Positions 1 to 6,513 of a stretch of 10,254 nucleotides of DNA are shown one piece after another (positions within the stretch are counted from its first letter, which is position 1; each line of letters begins with the position of its first letter). A program made the position numbers and the translations under genes. This DNA is from an uncultured Prevotella sp. (GTDB taxonomy: Bacteria; Bacteroidota; Bacteroidia; Bacteroidales; Bacteroidaceae), in NCBI GenBank assembly GCA_905234355.1, contig CAJOHP010000080.1:1180-11433 (forward strand), written 5' to 3'. Under the pieces are notes generated by a model that saw only the letters and a list, made by a program, of their open reading frames with translations, ran no database searches and had not been told where the DNA came from.

Positions 1-897
1 GTCCAGACGGAAGGCTTTCTCCATATATTCCACTGCCTCTTGCTGCCTGTCCTGCTTGTTGAAGCGTGCCAAAGCGAGGTTGCGCCACACGGTGGGGAAG
101 AGCGGGTCGAGAGCTGCTGCGCGTTGCCAGTGGCCGATGGCCAGGTCGTACTGACGTTTGTCGTAATACAGGCATCCAAGATAGTAGTGGGCGCGCGCGC
201 CCTGCGGATGCTCTCTCGTGGCTTTCTCCAGGGCCAGGGCAGCCTCCGGCCTGTTGGGGAAGCAATAGTCGGGACTGTGCTGCTCCGCCTCGTCGTAGCG
301 CTGCATGTAGTAGTAGGTCATCGGGGTGGCAGCGCCATGGCCGATGGCTGTCTGCCACAGAGTCTCAGCCTCCTCGCGCAGGCCGGCCGAGAGATAGTCG
401 AGGGCTGTCTCGTCGTAGTTGTTGGGCATGTCATGCATCAGTGCTGTCATTTCGCCGAGTGTCTCGGCCTTCCTGGTGATGAGGTACTGCTCAAACAGGC
501 AGCCGTAGTTGAAGGGGTCGGTAGCGAGTGCTTGGCTGCACACGGCGAGCGCATCGTCGGCCCTGTTCATATATCTCAGGACGGCGGCTTTCAGCGCCAG
601 TGCTTTCTGGTTGTGCGCGTTGAAGACCAGACAGCGGTCGAGCTCGTCGAGTGCGTCGTCCAGTCGCTGCTGTGCCATGCTGATCTTTGCTGCCTCGAAA
701 TAGGCAGCATCAGCCCAGGCCTTGTTCCATGTGGCTTTCCAGAACCACTCGTATGCCTCGTCGGTCTGTCCCTGATATTTCAGGGCGACGGCCAGGTTGT
801 AGAGCGGCTCACCGTCGTAGGGGTTGGGGTTGCGCTTCTGCGACAGCTTAACGGCTTGTCGCAGATAGCCGACGGCCTTGTCGAAGCGGCCTGATAT
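1..897 (-). pseudogene. C-terminal TPR part of the DUF5107/TPR protein, displaced by a frameshift (partial at window edge)
   Basis: This is the downstream half of the same gene as 848-2419, read in a different minus-strand frame (codons whose first base is at 891, 888 and so on down to 3). It stays open for almost 300 codons to the window edge. The translation begins GRFDKAVGYLRQAV and continues through RNPNPYDGEPLYNLAVAL, DEAYEWFWKATWNKAW, ALATDPFNYGCLFEQYL and AHYYLGCLYYDKRQYDLAI. These are tandem tetratricopeptide-like helix pairs (repeated G-x-x-D-x-A cores) of the kind that follow DUF5107 in Bacteroidota proteins of about 1,100 residues. The first in-frame ATG is at 678, inside a repeat, so an independent native start is unlikely, although a gene caller could place one there. 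The stop codon lies beyond the window. TPRs mediate protein-protein contacts, and no catalytic motif is visible here. I am confident that this is real coding sequence. Whether the break is biological or an assembly error cannot be decided from the sequence. Confidence 0.82.
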
Positions 898-2419
898 ACC
901 ACAGTCCCATGGCGTTGAGACAGCGTATGTCGCGTGGGTCGCGCCGCAGTGCCTCCTCATAGTAGTCTGTCGGGCACCAGGTGGCGTGACGGTACTGTTC
1001 CAGGTGAAGGCCCGTGAGATAGAGCTGCTCGTTGGTCTTCACGTCCTCTGGCAACAGGGCAGCCTCGGCGCTGTCGGGTATCGGACGGATCTCATCGCTC
1101 TCAGCATGCCAGTGCATCACGCAGCGTTCCTTCCCGTATAGCGTCTTATACACCTTGAGGTTGAGCTCGCCGAATGTCACTCCTTTGGTGTCGACCGTCT
1201 TGGTCAGCACCATCTCGGGCGACAGCACATAAGACGCATCATACACGACGGCACCACTGTCGGCTGTCAGCTCCAGTCGTACTTCCTGCCGGCTGGTGGC
1301 ATAGAGCTTGAGGGTCACCCCTTCTGCAGAAGCGGCCGGCTCGACGTTGAGCAACAGGTCTTTGGATGCCTCCTTGACGATGCCCAGCTCGCGATAAGGC
1401 ATGAAGTACTGCACAAACTGCTTCTCTTCGTAGGGCATGAGCCAGGAGAAGTCGGGCTGATTCTCGGTATAGACTCCTGCCATCAGCTCGATATAGGGGC
1501 CGTCGTCATCGGTGAGGTTGCGGTCCCATGCCTGTCCGAAGTCGCCATTGCCCCATGTCCATTGTTTCTTGCCCGGTGAGAAATGGTGGCTCGCCACATG
1601 CAACATGCCGGCCTGGGTGTCGTTCTCATAGCCTCCCTCGAAATTGAAACGCGAGTTGACCCCCATATAGCTCGTGGGCACCTTGATGTTACGGTAGTTG
1701 GAGATGTCGACACCGGCGGAGTAGTCCATCTTGTAATAGGTGCCCGTGGCAATGGGGAAGGACGACACGGCCCGCTTGCCATGGTCGAAGACAGCGTTGA
1801 TGTCGGGGGGGAATACGCTCTGATAGGCATCGTTGACGGCCACGGCAGGATTGGCCCACCACAAAAAGGTCTGCGGCACGTCGGTGCGGTTGTAGAGCAC
1901 ACCGTGAATCTCGAGATAGGCACAGCCGGGACGGAGGGTGAAGCCGGCCATGCCCTTCTGATGCGTCATCCTCTCCATCTCGCTCACCCATACGGTCACA
2001 CTGCCGTCGGCATGCTCCCTGATGGTGGCGTCGACGGGCAGGTAGGTCGACGGGCGGTGATGCTGCGGCCAGTTGAACTCTATTCCCCCCGAAATCCACG
2101 GGCCGGTAAGCCCCACGAGTGCAGGCTTGATGACATGGTTGTAGTAGACAAAATGGCGCTGCCTGATCTTGTCGTAGGCCATCTGTATGCGCCCTCCCAG
2201 CTCCGGGAGAATCATCACCTTGATGTATTCGTTTTCCAGATAGACCGCATGCCACGGCTTGTCTGTCTTCTCGTTGCTGATAGACTCTACTACGGGGTAA
2301 GGATAGACCGCACCGCTAGAGCCCTGATACACCCGCTTCTCCAGGAAGACGGGATTTTTCTCGGCCGGTCCGATCTCATACGTTGGGATCAGCACCGTTT
2401 CTTTCCATGCTTTTACCAT
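848..2419 (-). CDS. DUF5107 domain-containing protein, N-terminal part, truncated by a frameshift before its TPR region
   Basis: This frame gives 523 residues starting MVKAWKETVLIPTYEIGP. Residues about 20-370 match what I recognise as the DUF5107 family. The strand motif ILPELGGRI (70-78) is typical of galactose-mutarotase-like beta-sandwich folds. It is followed by GPWISGGIEFNWPQHH (106-121) and WWANPAVAV (187-195). A smaller beta domain follows, then the start of a TPR region (HLEQYRHATWCPTDYYEEALRRDP split over 464-493; NAMGLWYIR to 510). Residues 511-523 (PLRQGRRLSATSR) are out-of-frame read-through. The family continuation lies in another frame at 1-897. No signal peptide is evident, so a cytoplasmic location is inferred. 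The biochemical role is not established as far as I know; the fold suggests carbohydrate recognition or processing. The ATG at 2419 follows the MFS gene stop by 49 bases, so the two genes are probably cotranscribed. The co-location suggests that it acts on what the transporter imports. Confidence 0.85.
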   Translation of the reverse strand: MVKAWKETVLIPTYEIGPAEKNPVFLEKRVYQGSSGAVYPYPVVESISNEKTDKPWHAVYLENEYIKVMILPELGGRIQMAYDKIRQRHFVYYNHVIKPALVGLTGPWISGGIEFNWPQHHRPSTYLPVDATIREHADGSVTVWVSEMERMTHQKGMAGFTLRPGCAYLEIHGVLYNRTDVPQTFLWWANPAVAVNDAYQSVFPPDINAVFDHGKRAVSSFPIATGTYYKMDYSAGVDISNYRNIKVPTSYMGVNSRFNFEGGYENDTQAGMLHVASHHFSPGKKQWTWGNGDFGQAWDRNLTDDDGPYIELMAGVYTENQPDFSWLMPYEEKQFVQYFMPYRELGIVKEASKDLLLNVEPAASAEGVTLKLYATSRQEVRLELTADSGAVVYDASYVLSPEMVLTKTVDTKGVTFGELNLKVYKTLYGKERCVMHWHAESDEIRPIPDSAEAALLPEDVKTNEQLYLTGLHLEQYRHATWCPTDYYEEALRRDPRDIRCLNAMGLWYIRPLRQGRRLSATSR

Positions 2420-2468
2420 AAATTATTCTTTTGAAGATTGGGGAGTACAGTTTTTCGTCTTTTTGTGG

Positions 2469-3788
2469 TTACGCGCTGTGGGCTGTCAGTTCTTCTTCCA
2501 ACTGCTCGAGGCTCTTTCCTTTGGTCTCCTTGCACCGGCGGTAGAGGAAGAGGAAAGCACACATGCAGATGACGCTGTAGACCCAGAAAGAGCCACTGCT
2601 TCCCAGCGCCGCATTCATCGAGGGGAAGGAGAAGGTGAGCGTGCAGCATCCCACCCAGAGGGCGAAGGTGCAAGTGGCCATGGCCACGCCACGTATGCGG
2701 TGGGGGAAGATCTCGGCCAGCAGCGTCCATGTCACGGGGCCTAAGGTCATGGCATATACCGATATGGCAGCCACCACGAGCGCGACCATGACTACGCCTG
2801 TCACACCGGCGTAGTAGCAGGTGCCGAGTATCAGGTAGATGACGCCGAGCCCGCCAGCCCCCAGCAGCATCAGCGTGCGACGGCCCCACTGCTCGATGGT
2901 GAAGAGGGCCACAACGGTGAACACCACGTTGGCAATGCCCGTTATCACGATGTTGATGAACATGCCGTCCACGTTGAAGCCTGCACCTACAAAGATTTCC
3001 TGTGCATAATTGAAGATTACGTTTGTGCCGCACCACTGCTGGAAGACGGCGATGACCAGTCCCAACAGCAGCACCCCACGGTATTGGGGCTGCAACAATT
3101 CGCGTAGTCCGGCCTCTTCAGCTCTCTCTGATGCGGCATTTTCCCTGCGGCTTTTGAGCAGGATGAACACCGGACTCTCGGGTATGAAGAAACTCATCAC
3201 GAGGAAGAGCGCTGCCGGCAACGTCTCAGCCCAGAACATCCAGCGCCACCCCCATGCCACGTTCCATGCCTGACACTCGGCTACGGACGTATCTTTGGCC
3301 AGCAGCATGTTGACTATCTGTGCTGAGAGAATGCCCAGCACGATGGTCATCTGGTTCAGGCTCACCATCCTACCCCTGATGGCAGCAGGACTCACCTCGG
3401 CTATATACATCGGTGCAAGGGCGCTGGCCACCCCGATGCCCACACCGCCGATGAAGCGTGCCACATTGAACGAAGTGAAGTCGCTGAACAGTCCTGTCGC
3501 TATGGCAGAGACGGTAAAGAGCAGTGCCGACACCATCAGCAGCGGCTTGCGCCCATACCTATCGGCGGCCGCCCCTGCCACCATGGCGCCTGCCAGACAG
3601 CCTATCAGGGCCGTCGTCATGGCCACGCCCTGCATCAGCGGCGACTGGCTGATGCCGAAATACAACTCGTAAAACGGTTTCGCTCCGCCGATGACCACCC
3701 AGTCGTAGCCGAAAAGCAGTCCACCCATCGCCGAGACTGCACAGATGAAATAAAGATACTGCTTGCTGTCGTTTTCCATTGTCGTCAT
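2469..3788 (-). CDS. Sugar porter family MFS transporter
   Basis: A 439-residue inner-membrane sugar:proton symporter-like protein of the major facilitator superfamily, sugar porter subgroup. About 12 hydrophobic segments are visible. Signature motifs in order are GGLLFGYDWVVIGGAKPFYE (22-41), DRYGRKP (76-82), PMYIAEVSPAAIRGR (126-140), PESP (203-206), QQWCGTNVIFNY (250-261), GRRTL (302-306), PVTWTLLAEIFPHRIRG (351-367) and the terminal ETKGKSLEQLEE (421-432). Deviations from the usual motifs are PESPV instead of PESPR, GTN instead of GIN in the seventh-helix motif, and AEIFP instead of SEIFP. The central cytoplasmic loop is short, with only 47 residues from PESP to QQ. The likely substrate is a monosaccharide, but its identity cannot be read from sequence. 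The start is ATG at 3788 or the nearby ATG at 3779 (MENDSKQYL). It lies just downstream of the palindromic intergenic region and upstream of the DUF5107 gene with a 49-base gap, probably as one operon. Confidence 0.93.
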   Translation of the reverse strand: MTTMENDSKQYLYFICAVSAMGGLLFGYDWVVIGGAKPFYELYFGISQSPLMQGVAMTTALIGCLAGAMVAGAAADRYGRKPLLMVSALLFTVSAIATGLFSDFTSFNVARFIGGVGIGVASALAPMYIAEVSPAAIRGRMVSLNQMTIVLGILSAQIVNMLLAKDTSVAECQAWNVAWGWRWMFWAETLPAALFLVMSFFIPESPVFILLKSRRENAASERAEEAGLRELLQPQYRGVLLLGLVIAVFQQWCGTNVIFNYAQEIFVGAGFNVDGMFINIVITGIANVVFTVVALFTIEQWGRRTLMLLGAGGLGVIYLILGTCYYAGVTGVVMVALVVAAISVYAMTLGPVTWTLLAEIFPHRIRGVAMATCTFALWVGCCTLTFSFPSMNAALGSSGSFWVYSVICMCAFLFLYRRCKETKGKSLEQLEEELTAHSA

Positions 3789-3865
3789 TTGGGGTTAATA
3801 TTGTTCTGGTTATGTAAGTTCTTGTGTGGATAATGCTACTATTATTCGCACTGCGCTGTTGATAA

Positions 3866-3981
3866 ATAGCTGCCCCCACCCCCGCCCTTCCCTACGAGGG
3901 AGTGGAGTTGCCTGCGGCTGATGGGTGGGCAACGTCCCTCTTGTGTGGGGAGACAGACTAGGTGGTGGGGGCGGTAGCTAT
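3866..3981. repeat. G/C-rich palindromic intergenic element (REP/MITE-like)
   Basis: The outer arms pair closely. Bases 3866-3871 (ATAGCT) pair with 3976-3981, and 3872-3880 (GCCCCCACC) with 3964-3972, with a 3-base bulge (3973-3975), giving 15 base pairs. Inside there are two mutually exclusive options. One is a small hairpin CCCT-acg-AGGG (3890-3900). The other is a longer stem in which GAGGGA (3896-3901) pairs with TCCCTC (3935-3940) and encloses GTTGCC/GGCAAC (3907-3912 with 3928-3933). Compact C-rich/G-rich palindromes of this style are common between genes in Prevotella and its relatives, so a dispersed repeat is the favoured reading. The ends coincide with TA dinucleotides, compatible with TA target duplication but not proof of it. 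An RNA regulatory leader for the MFS gene is the alternative. Confidence 0.6.
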
Positions 3982-3987
3982 CACAGG

Positions 3988-4062
3988 AGAAAGAAGTATG
4001 ATGAGCATGCTATCGTGATTGCGGTTGCAAGTAAGCTGATGCCGGTAAGAATACTTCTTTCT
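3988..4062. repeat. Perfect 12-base inverted repeat downstream of uxaB
   Basis: AGAAAGAAGTAT (3988-3999) is the exact reverse complement of 4051-4062, with 51 bases between. On the minus strand the second arm is T-rich (ATACTTCTTTCT) and begins about 85 bases after the uxaB stop. The loop holds the palindrome AGCATGCT near 4003-4010. A long-loop terminator or processing hairpin for uxaB, or inverted ends of a tiny element, are both possible. The pairing is seen directly, and the function is unknown. Confidence 0.5.
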
Positions 4063-4084
4063 TCTTCCTTCTTACTTATTCCTT

Positions 4085-5524
4085 TCAGATGATGGTTTTC
4101 ACGGCCTCGAGCATGCCTTTCTGCTGTATGAGGTCGAGATACTGCTTGACGAGTGCGTTGAGTCCCTCCACCTTGTTGAGGTCTTCCTGCCAGATGAAGT
4201 CGGCAGCGAGCACGCCGTCGGCCACCTTCTGCGTGTCGCCGGTGGCCCATAGATTCTGCAGCAACTCGATGATCTTCGGGTCGTCGTTGGGCGTGATGTC
4301 GGCACCGTCGGCACGCTTGCCGCCCTTGTAGTAGGTGATGATGGCAGCCAGTCCGAAGACGAGTCCGCGGGGCAGCTCGCCCTTGCGCTCGAGATAGGTC
4401 TTCACGCCGGGCAGGTCGCGTGCCTGGAACTTGGGGAAGGAGTTGAGCATGATGCTCGTGACCTGATGGTCGACGAAGGGGTTGTCGAAGCGCTCGAGCA
4501 CGTCGCCGGCAAACTTCTCCAGTTCCTCGATGGGCAGGTCGAGCGTCTGCATGAGTTCCTCAAACTGCACCTTGTGTATGTACTTGCCTATGACCTCGTG
4601 CTGGCAGGCATCGCGCACGATGTTGACGCCGCTGAGGTAGGCCACGGGCGAGAGCACGGTGTGCGGGCCGTTGAGCAGTGTGACCTTGCGCTTGTGGTAA
4701 GGCTCTTCCGACGGCACGAAGAGCACGTGCAGCCCGGCCTTGTCGGCAGGGAACTCCTGTGCCACCTCGCGCGGAGCCTCGATGACCCAGAGGTGGAAGT
4801 TCTCGGCCTGCACCACGAGGTTGTCGCGATAGCCTATCTTCTCCTGGATCTGTGCTATCTCTTTTCGGGGGAATCCCGGCACGATGCGGTCTACGAGCGT
4901 GGCATAGACGCCGCAAGAGTTTTCAAACCACTGGCGGAAGCCCTCGGGGAGCTGCCAGAGGTCTATGTACTTGCGTATGCAGTCCTTGAGCACGTGCCCG
5001 TTGAGGAAGATGAGCTCGCAGGGGAAGATGATGAGTCCCTTGGTGGGGTCGCCGCCGAAGGTCTGGTAGCGGCGGTAGAGCAGCTGCACGAGCTTTCCGG
5101 GATAGGAGCTGGCGGGCTTGTCGTCGAGCTTGCAGGCAGGGTCGAAGGCGATGCCGGCCTCGGTGGTGTTGGAGATGACGAAGCGCATCTCGGGCTGGTC
5201 GGCCAGTGCCAGGAAGGCATCGTTCTGGCTGTAGGGGTTGAGGCAGCGGCTGATGACGTCGATGCGCTCCAGCGTGTTGACCGGCTTGCCGTTCTCACGG
5301 CCCTGCAGGTTCACGTGGTAGAGGCAGTCCTGACCGTTGAGCCAGTCTATCATGCCTTGGGCCAGCGGCTGGACTACCACCACGGAGCCGTTGAAGTTGG
5401 TCTTCTGGTCCATGTTCCAAATAATCCAGTCGACGAAGGCACGAAGGAAGTTGCCCTCGCCAAACTGTATGACTTTCTCGGGCATCACGCTCTTAGGAGC
5501 AAAGTGTTTGTTGAGTGGTTTCAT
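4085..5524 (-). CDS. uxaB: Tagaturonate reductase (altronate oxidoreductase)
   Basis: Predicted cytoplasmic NAD-dependent reductase of the mannitol dehydrogenase family. It interconverts D-tagaturonate and D-altronate (EC 1.1.1.58), the second step of galacturonate catabolism after the isomerase UxaC. The 479 residues are close to the roughly 480 of known UxaB proteins. Visible family landmarks are the N-terminal dinucleotide-binding segment IQFGEGNFLRAFVDW (19-33), SNTTEAGI (118-125), PCELI..NG (168-176), DRIVPGFP (212-219), and the catalytic motif KVTLLNGPHT (280-289). In that motif K280, N285 and H288 keep the K-x4-N-x2-H spacing of the family. I chose the ATG at 5524 (MKPLNKHF) over an in-frame ATG at 5578. 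The extra 18 residues would be a Lys/Ser-rich run unlike the family. It follows fabG by 64 bases on the same strand and ends in TGA. No uxaA or uxaC is in the window. It links functionally to the pectinesterase upstream. Confidence 0.95.
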   Translation of the reverse strand: MKPLNKHFAPKSVMPEKVIQFGEGNFLRAFVDWIIWNMDQKTNFNGSVVVVQPLAQGMIDWLNGQDCLYHVNLQGRENGKPVNTLERIDVISRCLNPYSQNDAFLALADQPEMRFVISNTTEAGIAFDPACKLDDKPASSYPGKLVQLLYRRYQTFGGDPTKGLIIFPCELIFLNGHVLKDCIRKYIDLWQLPEGFRQWFENSCGVYATLVDRIVPGFPRKEIAQIQEKIGYRDNLVVQAENFHLWVIEAPREVAQEFPADKAGLHVLFVPSEEPYHKRKVTLLNGPHTVLSPVAYLSGVNIVRDACQHEVIGKYIHKVQFEELMQTLDLPIEELEKFAGDVLERFDNPFVDHQVTSIMLNSFPKFQARDLPGVKTYLERKGELPRGLVFGLAAIITYYKGGKRADGADITPNDDPKIIELLQNLWATGDTQKVADGVLAADFIWQEDLNKVEGLNALVKQYLDLIQQKGMLEAVKTII

Positions 5525-5588
5525 TGTCTTGCTTTTTTTTGATTTGTTTGTCTTAGATTTAATACATACGCTTACCAAAATGGTGCGC

Positions 5589-6335
5589 TTACATGTTCAT
5601 GCCTCCGTCTACCTGTATGACCTGTCCGCTGACGTAGCCCGACATGTCGCTGGCGAGGAAGGTGGCCACGTTGGCAATATCGTCGACGGTGCCTCCTCTC
5701 CTGAGCGGAATCTTCTTGCACCACTCGTCGCGCACCTCCTGCGAGAGCTGCTGCGTCATGGCTGTGTCGATGAATCCCGGTGCGATGGCGTTGGCACGTA
5801 TGCCCTTGGGGCCCATCTCCTGTGCTACGGACTTGGCCAGTGCGATGAGTCCGGCCTTCGAGGCCGCATAGTTGGCCTGCCCGGCATTGCCATGCACACC
5901 CACGACGGAGGCCATATTGATGATGCTGCCGCCGCGCTGCCGCATCATGATGGGCACGCAGGCATGCACGAAGTTGAAAGCCGACTTGAGGTTGACAGCT
6001 ATCACGGCGTCCCATTGCTGCTCGCTCATGCGGAGCATCAGTCCGTCCTTGGTGATGCCGGCGTTGTTGACGAGGATGTCTATGGTGCCGAAGTCGTCCT
6101 TCACCTGTTTCACCACTTCCTCCGTCTGCTGGAAGTCGGCAGCGTTGCTGGCATAGCTCTTGGCCTTGACGCCACGGGAGGCTATCTCCTGCTCGGTCTC
6201 AAGGTTCACTTCCAGGTCGGTGAAGGCCACGTTGGCGCCTTCCTCGGCAAACTTCAGGGCAATGGCCTTGCCAATGCCACGGGCGGCACCTGTGATGAGG
6301 GCCGTCTTGCCACTTAACAGTTTTGTTGAGTTCAT
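5589..6335 (-). CDS. fabG: 3-oxoacyl-[acyl-carrier-protein] reductase
   Basis: A 248-residue classical short-chain dehydrogenase/reductase. It is predicted to reduce 3-oxoacyl-ACP to 3-hydroxyacyl-ACP in type II fatty-acid elongation in the cytoplasm. Landmarks are TGAARGIG (15-22), NNAG (90-93), N115, S143, and Y156-x3-K160, giving the full Asn-Ser-Tyr-Lys tetrad. PG (186-187) and the C-terminal GYVSGQVIQVDGGMNM are FabG-like. The stretch GITKDGLMLRM and ASVVGVHGNAGQANYAASKAG argue for FabG over KduD or another sugar-acid dehydrogenase, which the pectin context might otherwise suggest. D40 at the end of the second strand (FTDLE) hints at NADH rather than NADPH preference; that is inference. 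A strong promoter lies about 40-70 bases upstream, and uxaB follows after 64 bases, so the two may be cotranscribed. Confidence 0.94.
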   Translation of the reverse strand: MNSTKLLSGKTALITGAARGIGKAIALKFAEEGANVAFTDLEVNLETEQEIASRGVKAKSYASNAADFQQTEEVVKQVKDDFGTIDILVNNAGITKDGLMLRMSEQQWDAVIAVNLKSAFNFVHACVPIMMRQRGGSIINMASVVGVHGNAGQANYAASKAGLIALAKSVAQEMGPKGIRANAIAPGFIDTAMTQQLSQEVRDEWCKKIPLRRGGTVDDIANVATFLASDMSGYVSGQVIQVDGGMNM

Positions 6336-6373
6336 AATCGTCTATGTGTTATTTGGGTTTGTCTTGCGAAATG

Positions 6374-6405
6374 CAAAGTTACGGTAGTTTTTCTTTACTG
6401 CCAAA
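6374..6405 (-). promoter_or_regulatory. Bacteroidota-type promoter for fabG(-uxaB)
   Basis: On the minus strand, TTTG (6405-6402) is followed after 20 bases by TAACTTTG (6381-6374). This is the Bacteroidota primary sigma consensus TTTG / TAnnTTTG with its usual spacing of about 19-21 bases. A start site near 6367 would give a short leader of about 30 bases before the fabG ATG at 6335. The promoter sits between the pectinesterase terminator and fabG, so fabG has its own transcription start. Confidence 0.8.
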
Positions 6406-6431
6406 TAGTAGTGTCCATTATTAATGTTAAT

Positions 6432-6487
6432 TAAGTATTAAACAGACAGGAGGCAGTCCCCCTCGGCGGGTGACGGCCTCCTGTCTG
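6432..6487 (-). terminator. Intrinsic terminator of the pectinesterase gene
   Basis: A perfect 12-base stem is formed by CAGACAGGAGGC (6443-6454) and GCCTCCTGTCTG (6476-6487). The 21-base interior can pair further: GTC 6456-6458 with GAC 6472-6474, and CCC 6460-6462 with GGG 6468-6470. On the minus strand the second arm is followed by TTTAATACTTAATT, a T-rich tail. It starts 26 bases after the pectinesterase stop. No T run follows on the plus strand, so it is oriented for the minus-strand gene. Confidence 0.82.
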
Positions 6488-6513
6488 GATATAAGTGCAA
6501 GGGTGGTGATAGC

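Larger units (their letters stand above)
3789..4084. other. Intergenic region between uxaB and the MFS gene, rich in inverted repeats
   Basis: These 296 bases separate the uxaB stop from the MFS start. From the uxaB side the region contains several elements. First is a purine-rich (minus-strand) stretch right after the stop (4052-4084). Next is a perfect 12-base inverted repeat (3988-3999 with 4051-4062), which encloses the 8-base palindrome AGCATGCT. Then comes a G/C-rich palindromic element (3866-3981) and finally an AT-richer 75-base leader before the MFS start. A 10-base direct repeat (CCACACAAGA on the minus strand) occurs at 3820-3829 and 3939-3948. I did not find a clean TTTG/TAnnTTTG promoter for the MFS gene, although one is expected here. 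A minus-strand reading frame crosses part of the region (…ILTGISLLATAITIACSSY…), but it has no ATG of its own. Confidence 0.8.

Noticed and set aside
40..894. Plus-strand open frame of 284 codons at the left edge
   Set aside because: The opposite strand gives clear TPR sequence over the same bases, and the plus-strand translation has no motif.
1583..2434. Plus-strand open frame of 283 codons opposite the DUF5107 gene
   Set aside because: The minus strand encodes family-specific motifs here (PELGGRI, GGIEFNWPQHH); the plus frame is a shadow.
2420..2468. Promoter or terminator in the MFS-DUF5107 gap
   Set aside because: The 49-base gap shows neither a TTTG/TAnnTTTG pair nor a stem followed by a T run; cotranscription is the simpler reading.
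3981..4085. Possible small hydrophobic peptide on the minus strand in the intergenic region (ILTGISLLATAITIACSSY)
   Set aside because: It has no ATG within the intergenic part, and the frame only opens by running back through uxaB in a non-coding frame. The hydrophobic stretch may be chance, although a non-ATG start cannot be excluded.
4466..5542. Long plus-strand open frame (358 codons) opposite uxaB
   Set aside because: It is the mirror of a clear uxaB gene. Its translation is compositionally odd (very rich in V, E, L and H) and shows no family motif, which is typical antisense openness in a GC-rich gene.
5337..6317. Plus-strand open frame of 326 codons opposite fabG and the start of uxaB
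   Set aside because: It spans two well-supported minus-strand genes and their gap, and has no recognisable domain.
5589..6335. FabG-like gene being KduD or another uronate dehydrogenase because of the pectin context
   Set aside because: The sequence matches FabG-type motifs over its whole length, including the ASVVGVHGNAGQANYAASKAG region and the C-terminus; the neighbourhood alone is not enough.
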